A stretch of DNA of 64,000 bases from JAKVCB01 sp963578605 (GTDB lineage Bacteria; Planctomycetota; Planctomycetia; Pirellulales; Lacipirellulaceae). Location: the NCBI GenBank assembly GCA_963578605.1, contig CAUZEA010000013.1, forward strand, positions 1 through 64,000, given 5' to 3'. Numbering within the stretch: position 1 is the stretch's first letter; the number at the start of each line of letters is the position of its first letter. Below are positions 1 to 9,421 of this stretch, piece after piece. Made by a program: the position numbers and the translations under genes. Under the pieces are notes generated by a model, which worked only from the letters and a program-made list of their open reading frames with translations, had not been told where the DNA came from and made no database searches.

Positions 1-286
1 GGCTTCCCTCCGCTGCAAAGGTTGCTTCGGCTACGCCTCAGCAATCTTCTCCGCTACGGCAAGCCAGCGGATCCCTAGACCTAGATTTTCTCATAGGCCC
101 TGGATCATAGATCGGGGGAAGCCCACCCATTGATCCCAAGTCTTAGGAGTCGTCTTATATTTTGTTACAACTTTTAGATCATAGGGCTATAGCTCATTGG
201 CCTGTCTGGTTCAAAGTAGGTAGGTAACGGAACTTTTCTCCTAACTTTTAGGGTACTCACTCTGTCCTCTACTAAACTCCTGTAAA
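1..286. other. Non-coding flank downstream of tRNA-Sec
   Basis: I see no convincing gene here. The stretch is more AT-rich than the coding regions, has frequent stops, and lies directly downstream of the minus-strand tRNA-Sec gene. A short string near 184-200 resembles the first bases of a tRNA-Ala but no cloverleaf follows. Confidence 0.4.
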
Positions 287-384
287 CGGGAGTGGATGGG
301 AATCGAACCCACCTGAGGACTGTTGCGACAGTCCCCACAACGGGTTTGAAGCCCGCGGCCGCCACCAGGCGTGCAAACACTCCC
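287..384 (-). tRNA. selC: tRNA-Sec (anticodon UCA)
   Basis: This is the selenocysteine tRNA, charged with Ser by SerRS, converted by SelA and delivered to UGA codons by SelB. Read on the minus strand it is 98 nt. It has an acceptor stem starting GGGAGTG and ending CACTCCC plus a G discriminator, a D arm CGCC-TGGT-GGCG with a minimal loop, and an anticodon loop CTTCAAA with UCA at genomic 349-347. The long variable arm has a 7-bp stem GGACTGT/ACAGTCC, and the T loop is TTCGATT. The 3' CCA is not encoded. Length, long variable arm and UCA anticodon are diagnostic for tRNA-Sec. It lies 45 nt downstream of selA on the same strand, so co-transcription with selB-selA is likely. Confidence 0.95.
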
Positions 385-399
385 ATCATAGGAGAATGA

Positions 400-446
400 T
401 ATCCGATCCTGTTTCGGATAGTTTAAAGGCTAAGCTATCCGGATTG
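400..446 (-). promoter_or_regulatory. Competing hairpins at the selA-selC junction
   Basis: Between and overlapping the selA stop and the tRNA gene there are two overlapping dyads: ATCCGA/TTCGGAT (about 401-419) and CGGATAG/CTATCCG (about 414-442). They share bases, so only one can form at a time. They could help processing of the tRNA from a selBA transcript or act as a weak attenuator. There is no T-tract, so it is not a typical terminator. The role is inference. Confidence 0.3.
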
Positions 447-1845
447 CATTGACTATGGCTTGAATTAAGGTTTCGTCTTGCCGCGGGAAAACGCTCCGCA
501 TGTCGACCAGCACATTTCCCTGGTGAAGGCGTGACATGACCGGAGGGTGGCCTCTGCGCAAACGACTTGCCAACTCCTGCTCGGATATCTCGTTGAGATG
601 AAGCTGGACAGCCATGCTCTCAAGATGTTTGTGCGGGAGCGAGCCGCCGCCGAGGTAGGCATCGCTCGCGACGACTTCGGCCAGGTGAACATCCCGATTT
701 CCATTGAGCGCGCAAACAACCTCTTCTGCCCGCCGGGTGAGTTCGGTAAGCGGAGTCTTTGCCATGGCAAAGACGGGAACCTCGCGCCAGGCCAGTTCCT
801 GTTCGAGATGAAGTCGCAGGGTGGCTTCCAACCCCGCCAGGGTAAGCTTGTCGACTCTGAGGGCCCGCATGAGTGGATAATTCGCGAGGCGTTCAATCCA
901 GAGTTGCCGCCCTACGATGATCCCCGCCTGGGGTCCCCCGAGGAGCTTGTCGCCGCTGAAGAGTACCAGGTCGGCGCCATCTTCAATGGCAGCACGGGCC
1001 GAGGGTTCGGCACCAATTCCGTGCGGTGTCAGGTCTTCCAACGCACCCGACCCGATATCATAGATTACAGGTAACGGGTCGCCGCGCTGGGTCGATTCTT
1101 GTTTGGCGATTTCGACGAGATGGCGAGTTGCAACCGACTCGACGAATCCTGCCACGTCGTAATTCGAGGGATGCACTTTGAGCAACGCCCCGGTATCGTG
1201 GTTGACCGCTTTGCAAAAATCTTCCAGGTGGGTGCGATTGGTAGTACCTACTTCGACCAGCTTTGCCCCACTGATTTGCATAATCTCTGGCAGGCGAAAA
1301 CCACCACCAATCTCGATGAGCTCGCCACGGGAGACAATGACGTCGCGGTTTTGAGCGATGGCGGCAAGGGTCAGAACCAGGGCAGCTGCGTTGTTGTTGA
1401 CGACGCAGGCAGCTTCGGCACCGGTCAGTTTGCAAAGCAATGCCTGGACTGCCGCTGTGCGCGAACCACGTTGACCCGTTTCGAGGTCGATTTCCAACGG
1501 GGTATAATTGCGTGCTGCTTCGGCCATCGCGGCGACTGCTTTTTCAGCCATTGGCGCACGGCCCAAACCGGTGTGCAGCAGGATCCCGGTACCGTTGATG
1601 ACTTCCGGCAACGGCGCTCTAGACAAACGCTCGACCCGTTGGTCGATTCCTGCCACCATTTGGAGAAGAGAGGGTCCTGTTTCAGCCGAGCTGCCGTTCG
1701 AAAGGCTCATCCGATAACTCTCAAGTTCGGCGCGAATTGCATCGACCAGTACGGCGCGGGGAACCCGGGTCAGCCAGTTTTCCGCCTCTGGCAGGGAAAG
1801 CAGTTCGGTGACCGATGGTATCGCCCGGCGTGGATTTGTGCTCAT
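430..1845 (-). CDS. selA: L-seryl-tRNA(Sec) selenium transferase SelA
   Basis: SelA is a PLP enzyme that converts Ser-tRNA-Sec to Sec-tRNA-Sec using selenophosphate in the cytoplasm. The 471-residue product has the normal bacterial length. The N-terminal tRNA-binding region is followed by the fold-type I core, with the PLP lysine at about residue 300 in the motif FSGDKLLGGPQ. The phosphate-binding region (VVNNNAAA, about 148-155) and the HTGLGRA motif (91-97) are intact. The ATG overlaps the selB stop in an ATGA arrangement, indicating translational coupling. tRNA-Sec follows 45 nt downstream. Confidence 0.97.
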   Translation of the reverse strand: MSTNPRRAIPSVTELLSLPEAENWLTRVPRAVLVDAIRAELESYRMSLSNGSSAETGPSLLQMVAGIDQRVERLSRAPLPEVINGTGILLHTGLGRAPMAEKAVAAMAEAARNYTPLEIDLETGQRGSRTAAVQALLCKLTGAEAACVVNNNAAALVLTLAAIAQNRDVIVSRGELIEIGGGFRLPEIMQISGAKLVEVGTTNRTHLEDFCKAVNHDTGALLKVHPSNYDVAGFVESVATRHLVEIAKQESTQRGDPLPVIYDIGSGALEDLTPHGIGAEPSARAAIEDGADLVLFSGDKLLGGPQAGIIVGRQLWIERLANYPLMRALRVDKLTLAGLEATLRLHLEQELAWREVPVFAMAKTPLTELTRRAEEVVCALNGNRDVHLAEVVASDAYLGGGSLPHKHLESMAVQLHLNEISEQELASRLRRGHPPVMSRLHQGNVLVDMRSVFPRQDETLIQAIVNAIRIA

Positions 1846-3791
1846 GGATCTGACTGCCCGTCTTGTGTTTCTGCCAGGGTGCGGAGGTCGCCATCCCGCC
1901 TGGTGAAGCCGACCCGGTCGAGATATTCACAGAGTGGTATGGCGAATTTCCGATTCGTCTCCAGAATATCCCGAATCTGGCTGACCGTCATCCCACCGGT
2001 CGACGTGAGCTGATCCCGCAGACGGCAACGGAGCTGTTGTTCGGTCTCGCGGGCCAGAAACGTTTCGCCATGGATGTGGACGAGTTGTCCCCGGTCGGCA
2101 CACAGTTGCACCAAGGGCCGGATGTCTCGACTGCCCACCGCGAGCTGGCTGGAAAGCTCAGCCAGGGTGGGTGGGGAACATTGTGCCGCGACGTAGGCCG
2201 CTTCGATTTGATCAAGACATTGCTGCTGTTGATCATCCAGTTGAGGGGAGAACCCGACCCGCGCCACCTGTTGTTTGTCGGCAGTCAGCTCGCCTGCATC
2301 GACCAGGGTGGCGATCACCGCGTCTGTCAGCTCGCGACCGAGCCGTCCTTTGAGACTTTCCAGAACATGACCTTTAGGAACGGTCAGTTTGAGCGGATGC
2401 CTGGCATGATGGCGGTCGAGCGTCTCCAGGACTATTTGTTTGGCTTCGGCCAGCCGATCGGCGTGCAGATGAACTACCCGACCGGTCGGGAGTGTAAGCG
2501 GCAGGCAGCGCCCGATGGCCACCAACTCCGCCAGAATGGTTTCGATTTGACCGGCTTCCAAACCGGTTTCGCGGCGTAGTTCCTCAGGATGCCACGGCTG
2601 GTGTCCCAGAAAATAAATGGCCGTGGCAACGCGTTCCTCGGGGATCTCCGAGCCCAGGCTCTTTAGCCGCTTGATCTTTTCGACCTGCCGCCGTCGGATC
2701 ACTGGCGCCGCGGGTTGCCAAACGTGTCCTCCGCCAAGTGTGGCGAGTGGCGACTCCATCCGCAGAACCAAAGGTTGCCCCCAAACGGCCACGATCGGCT
2801 CGCTACAGTGCAGCTGGGCAAGCCCACGCTCGCCGGCGGCCAGGATCCCCGACTCCAACAAGTAGACTTCGACCCCGACAGCTTGTGTGCCGATATGCAG
2901 GCTGTAGCGACCTCGGTGTTTCACGGGCCAGGGGCTACCGGGCATGATTGCCAGTTCGACGGTGAGTCGCCCTGTAGGGCGCAAGCTGTTGCAGGTCGCC
3001 AGGACATCGCCTCGCCCAATGTCGTGGTGAGCGACACCTGCCAGGTTGATCGCCGCCCGTTGACCTCGAGAGACCTGCTCGACATCGCGACCATGATTTT
3101 GCAGTCCCCGTACCTGGAGCTGGTTGCCTGCTGGCCACCAATCGAGGTCGTCCCCCAGTTTGGCGGACCCGCTACAAACCGTTCCGGTAACGACGGTACC
3201 CCGCCCAGCGACCGAAAACGAGCGGTCGACACACAACCGGAAAAGTTCGCCAACTGGACGATCCGCAACCTGGTCCGCTACCTTGGCAAGAGCCGTTTTC
3301 AAGTCGTCAATTCCTTGGGAAGGGCCACTGGCTGGAACTGCGGTGCGGACGATTTGAACATCAGCCAGACGGGTATCGGCCAGCAGTTCACGGACCTCGT
3401 CGACGACCAGTTCGAGCCACGCCTCTTCCCTCAAATCACATTTGGTGAGCGCAACCACCCCCTGCCGAATCCCAAGGAGGTCAAGAATTGCCAAATGCTC
3501 GCGAGTTTGGGGCATCACCGAATCATCGGCCGCCACGACCAACAGCGCCAGGTCGATCGTCGCTGCTCCGGCTAACATGTTCTTGATGAACCGTTCGTGT
3601 CCGGGAACGTCGATCATCCCGAGTTGACGGTCCCCCAGATTGAGCTCTGCGAACCCAATGTCGATCGTCATTCCCCGCTGTTTTTCCTGAGGCAGACGAT
3701 CGGTATTGGTGCCGGTCAGGGCCTGGACCAGGGCCGTCTTGCCATGGTCAATGTGGCCAGCGGTGCCGACAATAAGAGGAGGTGACGACAT
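1842..3791 (-). CDS. selB: Selenocysteine-specific elongation factor SelB
   Basis: SelB is the GTPase that carries Sec-tRNA-Sec to the ribosome and reads the SECIS hairpin next to in-frame UGA codons. From ATG 3791 the product is 649 residues. The EF-Tu-like G domain begins at once with GTAGHIDHGKT, followed by the switch region RGMTIDIGFAEL, DVPGHERF, and the base-recognition motif TKCD. The C-terminal half matches the winged-helix repeats that bind mRNA. A longer reading frame starts at 3833, but the extra 14 residues precede the conserved first strand and look untranslated. The stop overlaps selA by 4 nt. The selD fusion starts divergently 146 bp away. Confidence 0.96.
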   Translation of the reverse strand: MSSPPLIVGTAGHIDHGKTALVQALTGTNTDRLPQEKQRGMTIDIGFAELNLGDRQLGMIDVPGHERFIKNMLAGAATIDLALLVVAADDSVMPQTREHLAILDLLGIRQGVVALTKCDLREEAWLELVVDEVRELLADTRLADVQIVRTAVPASGPSQGIDDLKTALAKVADQVADRPVGELFRLCVDRSFSVAGRGTVVTGTVCSGSAKLGDDLDWWPAGNQLQVRGLQNHGRDVEQVSRGQRAAINLAGVAHHDIGRGDVLATCNSLRPTGRLTVELAIMPGSPWPVKHRGRYSLHIGTQAVGVEVYLLESGILAAGERGLAQLHCSEPIVAVWGQPLVLRMESPLATLGGGHVWQPAAPVIRRRQVEKIKRLKSLGSEIPEERVATAIYFLGHQPWHPEELRRETGLEAGQIETILAELVAIGRCLPLTLPTGRVVHLHADRLAEAKQIVLETLDRHHARHPLKLTVPKGHVLESLKGRLGRELTDAVIATLVDAGELTADKQQVARVGFSPQLDDQQQQCLDQIEAAYVAAQCSPPTLAELSSQLAVGSRDIRPLVQLCADRGQLVHIHGETFLARETEQQLRCRLRDQLTSTGGMTVSQIRDILETNRKFAIPLCEYLDRVGFTRRDGDLRTLAETQDGQSDP

Positions 3792-3937
3792 GGATAACGC
3801 AGTCCGCAGGAAATGGCTGGTTGAACGACCCAATTGTAACGTGGGAAAAACGGTTCAAGCAGTGCTGATCTGTGGTTTGGGTTGTCAAATTGGCCGATTA
3901 CACAAATAGGGGTATTGCCACCCGAACTATTCCACCT

Positions 3938-6190
3938 ATGAATACGCAACTTCCCAAGGTTACGATCGCATTGCTGGGGGCCGGGCACACCCATGCACAT
4001 ATCCTCAGGATGTGGGGTATGAAGCCGATCTCCGACGCGCGGCTGGTGTGCGTTTCCGATGCGGGTCAGGCCACGTATTCCGGCATGCTTCCCGGAACAC
4101 TGGCCGGACTCTACCCTCCTGAAGCCATGCAAATCGACCTGGTGCGATTGTGTCGCTCGGTTGGCTCGCTACTCTTGCGGGACGAAGTCATCGGCCTCGA
4201 TGCGGAACAACAAGCACTCTTGTTTAAAGAGCGTCCCCCCCTCCATTTTGATGTCTTGTCGATTGGAATTGGTTCGATTCCAGATCGCAGCATGCTTTCT
4301 GGAGACGACGACGGCGTGCTCGCGATCAAGCCAATGCAAACATTTCTGGCCCGTTTTGGCGATGCGGTTTCCGGAAGTTCAAAAATGGATCCCGCGAAGC
4401 TTCGGGTGGTCATTGTTGGCGGGGGCGTTGCCGGTGTGGAAATAGCACTTGCCCTGCCGGGTTGGTTTCAAACACACCACCGAAAAATGTCTTTTGAAAT
4501 TGTGCTGCTCGACGGCAACGCCCAGCTTGCCCGCGGTGTGACGCCAGCCGCCGCACGGGTTGCCCAGCGAGAACTGACCCGCCGAGCTGTACAGGTCGAA
4601 TTGGGAGACCCGGTCAAAAGCCTGGGAGACCACCAGGCGGTGCTCGCATCGGGGCGCACGATTGACTTTGATCTTGGCATCCTGGCAACCGCTGCAACGC
4701 CCCCCTCCCTGCTGGAAAAACTCAATTTGCCTCTGGATGAGCGTGGCTTTTTGCAGACCGCAGCGACCCTGCAGTCCACATCGAACCAGCCGATTTTTGC
4801 CGTCGGCGATACAGGGACGATGGTCGGCAGCCGTTGTCCCAAGGCGGGTGTCTATGCCGTCAGGCAGGGTCCTTTCTTGTGGGAAAACGTGCACCGTTTG
4901 TTGCGCGGGGAACAACTTGTCGAGTATCAACCGCAAAAGAACTTTTTGAAGTTACTCTCGTTGGGTGACGGACGAGCGATTGCCAGTTATCGAGGCTTGG
5001 GTTTTAAGGGTCGCTGGTGCTGGAAATGGAAAGACGAAATCGATCGTCGCTTCATGCGGAAATATCAGTTTTACGAGTCCTCATCAATGACCACCAGTTT
5101 TGCAGCAGAATCCCGCGCTAACAGTCATCGAGTTCATGGAGCGGAATCCCCGGCCGAGCGCATGCGGTGTCTTGGTTGTGGCGGCAAAGTCGGTGGTGCC
5201 GTACTGGCCAGGGTGCTTGCCAAACTGAACGTGACATCACACCCCTTGGTGACGCACGGCCTGGACCCACCCGACGATGTCGCGGTGATCAAACTTCCCG
5301 AGGGCGATTCGCTGGCAGCAACCGTTGATTTCTTTGCACCTCCCATCGACGACATGTTCATCGCCGGGCGAATCGCCGCACTGAACGCAGCCAGCGATCT
5401 GTTCGCCAAAGGTGCCGAACCGGTCGCTGCGCTGGCCCAAGTGACGTTGCCTCCGGGCCCCGAGGCGGCGCAAGAACAACTGCTTCACGAATTGCTGGCC
5501 GGAGGACTGCACGAATTGCAGGAAATGGGTGCCGCTTTGGCCGGCGGACACACGCTCGAAGGACCCCAAACAACCATTGGTTTCACCATGTTGGGACGCC
5601 ACCACGGCAAGTCCATTGCCGGCAAGGGTGGACTCTGCACCGGCGATCGGCTCGTCTTGACCAAACCGTTGGGGACGGGCGCCTTGCTGGCCAGCCATGC
5701 CACCGCAGATTGCCCCGCAGCATGGTTCGAGACACTCCTGGATACCATGCTGCAAAGCAACAGGGCCGCGGCACAACTCTTTGCCGATTTTGGCATCGTG
5801 GCGGCAACCGATGTGACCGGGTTTGGCCTGGCTGGACATTTGCTGGAAATGCTCCAGGCCAGTCGCACGAGCGCGATCCTCAATCTTGCCGACCTGCCGC
5901 TCCTGACCGGTTTTCAGTCCATGGTCGAAGAGGGTTGGCAGAGCACGCTTGCCCCCGCAAATCGTGGTGTCGAGCAGTTCATCGAAATCGACAGTTCAGT
6001 GACAAAGCAGCCTGCCTACGCTGCTTTGTTTGATCCGCAAACCGCTGGCGGGTTGCTGATCGGTGCGGCGGCCAGTGCCGCCAACGATTTGGTTGCCCAA
6101 CTCCACCGCTTGGGGTATGCCAGCGCGGCTGTCGTGGGAGAGGTTGGTTCACCGACCACTACGGGCGATGGGCAGATCGTGGTCCGCTGA
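3938..6190 (+). CDS. selD: Flavoprotein oxidoreductase-SelD fusion (selenide, water dikinase)
   Basis: This is a fusion of two enzymes. Residues about 1-390 are an NADH-dehydrogenase-like flavoprotein: N-terminal FAD motif ALLGAGHTHAH, second nucleotide motif VVIVGGGVAGVE, and FAVGDTG near the end of the domain. Residues about 405-750 are SelD, which makes selenophosphate from selenide and ATP. The SelD nucleophile is Cys414 and the essential Lys is Lys417 (GCGGK); the second Cys of the E. coli GCGCK motif is Gly here. The catalytic position is Cys, not Sec. SelD fusions with this type of oxidoreductase are known in other bacteria, and the first domain is thought to help supply reduced selenium. 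ATG 3938 is chosen because upstream codons are not conserved-looking. Divergent from selB. Confidence 0.95.
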   Translation: MNTQLPKVTIALLGAGHTHAHILRMWGMKPISDARLVCVSDAGQATYSGMLPGTLAGLYPPEAMQIDLVRLCRSVGSLLLRDEVIGLDAEQQALLFKERPPLHFDVLSIGIGSIPDRSMLSGDDDGVLAIKPMQTFLARFGDAVSGSSKMDPAKLRVVIVGGGVAGVEIALALPGWFQTHHRKMSFEIVLLDGNAQLARGVTPAAARVAQRELTRRAVQVELGDPVKSLGDHQAVLASGRTIDFDLGILATAATPPSLLEKLNLPLDERGFLQTAATLQSTSNQPIFAVGDTGTMVGSRCPKAGVYAVRQGPFLWENVHRLLRGEQLVEYQPQKNFLKLLSLGDGRAIASYRGLGFKGRWCWKWKDEIDRRFMRKYQFYESSSMTTSFAAESRANSHRVHGAESPAERMRCLGCGGKVGGAVLARVLAKLNVTSHPLVTHGLDPPDDVAVIKLPEGDSLAATVDFFAPPIDDMFIAGRIAALNAASDLFAKGAEPVAALAQVTLPPGPEAAQEQLLHELLAGGLHELQEMGAALAGGHTLEGPQTTIGFTMLGRHHGKSIAGKGGLCTGDRLVLTKPLGTGALLASHATADCPAAWFETLLDTMLQSNRAAAQLFADFGIVAATDVTGFGLAGHLLEMLQASRTSAILNLADLPLLTGFQSMVEEGWQSTLAPANRGVEQFIEIDSSVTKQPAYAALFDPQTAGGLLIGAAASAANDLVAQLHRLGYASAAVVGEVGSPTTTGDGQIVVR

Positions 6191-6250
6191 ACAGCACGCT
6201 CGTCGTCGACATCGGGAAGTTCTCCTTGCCATTTCTGCGGAAAATCTTCG

Positions 6251-9200
6251 CTAAGGTGTGATGTTGACCACGCGACGCGCCGTGGTAAATGCAAGCCGCG
6301 TTGCCACCCTGCGCGGCTGAAGACGGTACATCTGGGCGATTGCCGCACGATAAGCGTCGATTTGGGGACGGTAGTCGTTAACGCGCCTGGCGAGAGTTTT
6401 TTCATCAGCAATCTGGTCCGATTTGAAATCGATGATATCGGCCGCCAGCAGGTGACCCTGACGGCGCATGAGCACCAGCCGGTCGATGTTTCCCGTGAGC
6501 AGATGCTCTTTGGTCATGGCAGCAATCCGCGATTCACATAGAACTTCGAATTCCAGGGGACCGCCCGCCAGTTCCGCAGCGATGTCGGGATCAAGTCCCA
6601 GGTCGTCTGGCGGCGCGTAGGAATGTCGAGACAGTAAATCGGCAAACGGTGCCTGTTGTAGCAGCTTCAAAAATTCAGGGAGTGCCCGTGCTACTTCGGT
6701 TTCGTACACCCCTTTTTCCGTTGCGACCTCCGGCCATATCGATTTGTCTGGGAGGCCATCATCAAGCCAGTCGATTTGTTCAAACCAGGCGTGCAGCAGG
6801 GTTCCCTGACCAAGTCCAGCAGCCCGCGAGATCCGGAATGCTTGAGCCGGCTGGCGTTGCTGCTCCCCTTCCAGTTCTGACGGGGTGGTCCACTGGCGCT
6901 GGCTGGCGGTGCCAGCCAGGGGCTCGGCGAGCCGCACCGTGAGCGGGCCGGGGTCGACCCGCGGGGTGCTTTGCATACCGCCGGTTTCATGTGCATGCCA
7001 TTTTGAATCGCCGTACGCGTACAACATTTGGTTGGCATCGACTCGATCGTTATTGACGAGCGCCGCCCGCACCAAGCCGGCAGCCGTTTTTGGGATGGTT
7101 CTCTCGTTTGGCTTCGAGGGAGCGATAATCATGTGCAGCGCATAGGCGGCCCGGGTGACTGCCACATAAAGCCGGCAGAGTGCGTCTTCGATTTGACGTT
7201 CCTTGGAGTTGACCAGCATGTTGTTGAGCGAAGCGGGTAGTAATTGGCGGATGGTTTCATTCCGGTACAGGCAAACGGTCTCAACCGGTCCCACGTCGTG
7301 GTCGCGCTGAATTGCGACAGTTCCGGGTTGACCAGCCAGCGATTCATCCAGTTCCGGCAAGATAACGATGTCAAATTCGAGACCTTTCGCCTGGTGGATG
7401 GTCATCACGCGCACCGGGGCCAGCTCCGGGATTTCAACCGAGGTGTGTCGCACAAATTCGGCAAAATCACTGGGGCGCAAGGTTGCTAACTTGTCATAGC
7501 TGTAGGCAAGGTTGACCAGTTCCCGCAGGCGGTGCGCCTCCCGCGCGCTTGCGTGGGGAACGAGATGTTCTGCCCAGGTGGCGACCGTGGATCCATACCC
7601 TGCCGTGGCGACGGTTGCCCGCAGTGTGGCCGCGGTCGCTGCCGCTTGGATAGGGTCGCTTTCCAGCGGAAGGTCAAGTGCTTTGGCCAGGGGGGACCGC
7701 TGGATGTGAAAGCGGGCCAGCTTGTTGTCGGGGTTGTCGATCCATTCGGCAAGGGAGACGATCAGCTGTACGGCTGCCGAGTCGCACAGGGTTTTCCCCC
7801 CCTCGGCGCTGGCTTGCACATGCCGTCGACCAAGCTCGTAGATCATCCGGCTCACCGACTCGTTTTTCCGCAGCAGGACCCCGATGGAACGCCGCGGTAT
7901 TTGGTCAACCAGCGTGGTGATCCTGTCAGCGGCATGTGAAAGTGTGACCTCTTTCGAAAGTTCACCTTCACCGGCCTGGGGAGCTGTTTCGAGTGTCACG
8001 TGGCCAGCTCGTGTTTTCCAGTGAGTGTCGTGCGTGTCAAATCCGTCGCACCAGCGTCGGATGGCTGGCTGGAAGTCATCCAAATTGTCGTGATGCAAGA
8101 TCTGCTGAAAGATTTCGTTGGTGACATGGGTGATCGCTTCGGCAGAGCGGTAACTCATGTTCAGCGGATCGACGCACAGGTTTGGCAGTTGATCTTCCAG
8201 GGCATCAAAGAGGCGGGCTTCACCTCCCCGCCATCCATAAATGGCTTGTTTGACGTCACCCACGCAAAAAAAGGAAGAATTTTCTGATTCCACAATCTGC
8301 CTGGCCAGCGGCTTGAGCACTTCCCACTGTTCGGAGGACGTGTCCTGGAATTCATCCAGCAGCAGGTGGGAAATCGAGCTGTTCATTCGGTAGGCATTTC
8401 GATGTGATTCACTGTCATGGATCCGAGTGACCAGCGCGTGAATGACATCCGCAAAATGGAGCACGCCATGGTCGCTTCGCAGTTGGAGGTACTGTTCATG
8501 GAATTTGTCCAGGAGCTCGTAGGTAGCCGTGTTCTGATTGGCAAGTTGTCTGCGCAAAACGGCGCGGGCATGCTCAATAAGAGCGGCGTAGATTTCAACC
8601 GTCTCGGGAGGAATCTCTTTTCGTTGGTACGTGTTGGAACCGTCCAGCACCTTGCCGGCCAGGCCTTCCCTCACAAACAAGTCCCATTCTTCGTGTTCGG
8701 CCCGCTGCAGCGAGGTCTGATGGGCTTTGACGGCACCCTTGTGGTCGGGAAGAGGTGCCGCGGCCAGGCGGGTGAGCAGGTCGGCGATTTCGGCCGGCTC
8801 GAGGGGTTTTGTGACGGCGACCCGGTTCCAGCAACTCTCGTCACTTGCCAGGTACCATTGGTGGAGTTCCTGGACGTTGTTGCGGATCACATCACTGACG
8901 CTGCGTCCGTGGGTCCCCTTACCGACCAGGTGCATGATACGGCGAACTTCACCGGTCGGGTTGTTCTCCAACAGTGCATCAATAGCATCGAGTTGCAGTC
9001 GAACCAGCGTTGCATCGTCGGCCGCTTGCCAGCCTGGTGGGAGCCCCAATTCCAGACTGCCGATGGTCGCCAGTTGAGCAAAGTAACTGTCGAGAGTGCC
9101 AATCCGCAAACGGTGCAGGCTGTCGACCAGCCGGCGCAGCAAAACCGCGCACCGCTGGTGGTTGAGTTCTGGCACCGCGATCGCCGTCGCCATTTCCTGA

Positions 9201-9421
9201 AGATCGCCGGGGTTGCAGACAGCTTTGGCCAAACGGAGCAGGACCCGTTCGGTGATTTCGCCAGCCGCCTTTTTGGTGAACGTGGTGGCCAGGATTTCGT
9301 CGACGGCGACATCCCGGTTGAGCAGGCCGATGTAGCGGCTGGAGAGTTGATACGTCTTGCCGGTGCCGGCCGAAGCGCGGACAACGCGAAACGGATTTTC
9401 GTTGCGCTGTGACGTGCTCAT
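6251..9421 (-). CDS. addA: AddA/RecB-like UvrD helicase-nuclease
   Basis: This is the helicase-nuclease subunit of an AddAB-type complex that resects double-strand breaks for RecA-dependent repair. The 1056-residue protein has Walker A ASAGTGKT at residues 16-23, Walker B LLLDEFQDT, the UvrD motif YGWRGGEARLF, motif V/VI region VMTIHQAKGLEFD, and a C-terminal PD-(D/E)XK nuclease (GNIDRL then ADIIDFKSDQ). Its ATG overlaps the stop of the gene upstream (ATGA), which encodes the partner subunit. It ends 60 bp from selD in convergent orientation. The gene name follows its arrangement and domains; RecB of another subtype is a possible alternative label. Confidence 0.88.
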   Translation of the reverse strand: MSTSQRNENPFRVVRASAGTGKTYQLSSRYIGLLNRDVAVDEILATTFTKKAAGEITERVLLRLAKAVCNPGDLQEMATAIAVPELNHQRCAVLLRRLVDSLHRLRIGTLDSYFAQLATIGSLELGLPPGWQAADDATLVRLQLDAIDALLENNPTGEVRRIMHLVGKGTHGRSVSDVIRNNVQELHQWYLASDESCWNRVAVTKPLEPAEIADLLTRLAAAPLPDHKGAVKAHQTSLQRAEHEEWDLFVREGLAGKVLDGSNTYQRKEIPPETVEIYAALIEHARAVLRRQLANQNTATYELLDKFHEQYLQLRSDHGVLHFADVIHALVTRIHDSESHRNAYRMNSSISHLLLDEFQDTSSEQWEVLKPLARQIVESENSSFFCVGDVKQAIYGWRGGEARLFDALEDQLPNLCVDPLNMSYRSAEAITHVTNEIFQQILHHDNLDDFQPAIRRWCDGFDTHDTHWKTRAGHVTLETAPQAGEGELSKEVTLSHAADRITTLVDQIPRRSIGVLLRKNESVSRMIYELGRRHVQASAEGGKTLCDSAAVQLIVSLAEWIDNPDNKLARFHIQRSPLAKALDLPLESDPIQAAATAATLRATVATAGYGSTVATWAEHLVPHASAREAHRLRELVNLAYSYDKLATLRPSDFAEFVRHTSVEIPELAPVRVMTIHQAKGLEFDIVILPELDESLAGQPGTVAIQRDHDVGPVETVCLYRNETIRQLLPASLNNMLVNSKERQIEDALCRLYVAVTRAAYALHMIIAPSKPNERTIPKTAAGLVRAALVNNDRVDANQMLYAYGDSKWHAHETGGMQSTPRVDPGPLTVRLAEPLAGTASQRQWTTPSELEGEQQRQPAQAFRISRAAGLGQGTLLHAWFEQIDWLDDGLPDKSIWPEVATEKGVYETEVARALPEFLKLLQQAPFADLLSRHSYAPPDDLGLDPDIAAELAGGPLEFEVLCESRIAAMTKEHLLTGNIDRLVLMRRQGHLLAADIIDFKSDQIADEKTLARRVNDYRPQIDAYRAAIAQMYRLQPRRVATRLAFTTARRVVNITP

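Noticed and set aside
184..230. tRNA-Ala-like start of sequence (GGGCTATAGCTCA)
   Set aside because: No anticodon stem, T arm or acceptor partner follows, so it is not a tRNA gene.
547..2579. Long plus-strand frames over selA and selB
   Set aside because: They are mirror frames of clearly conserved minus-strand genes and have no family-like motifs.
8417..9412. 331-codon plus-strand frame opposite the addA-like gene
   Set aside because: Composition is a shadow of the helicase gene on the other strand, which has all its motifs.
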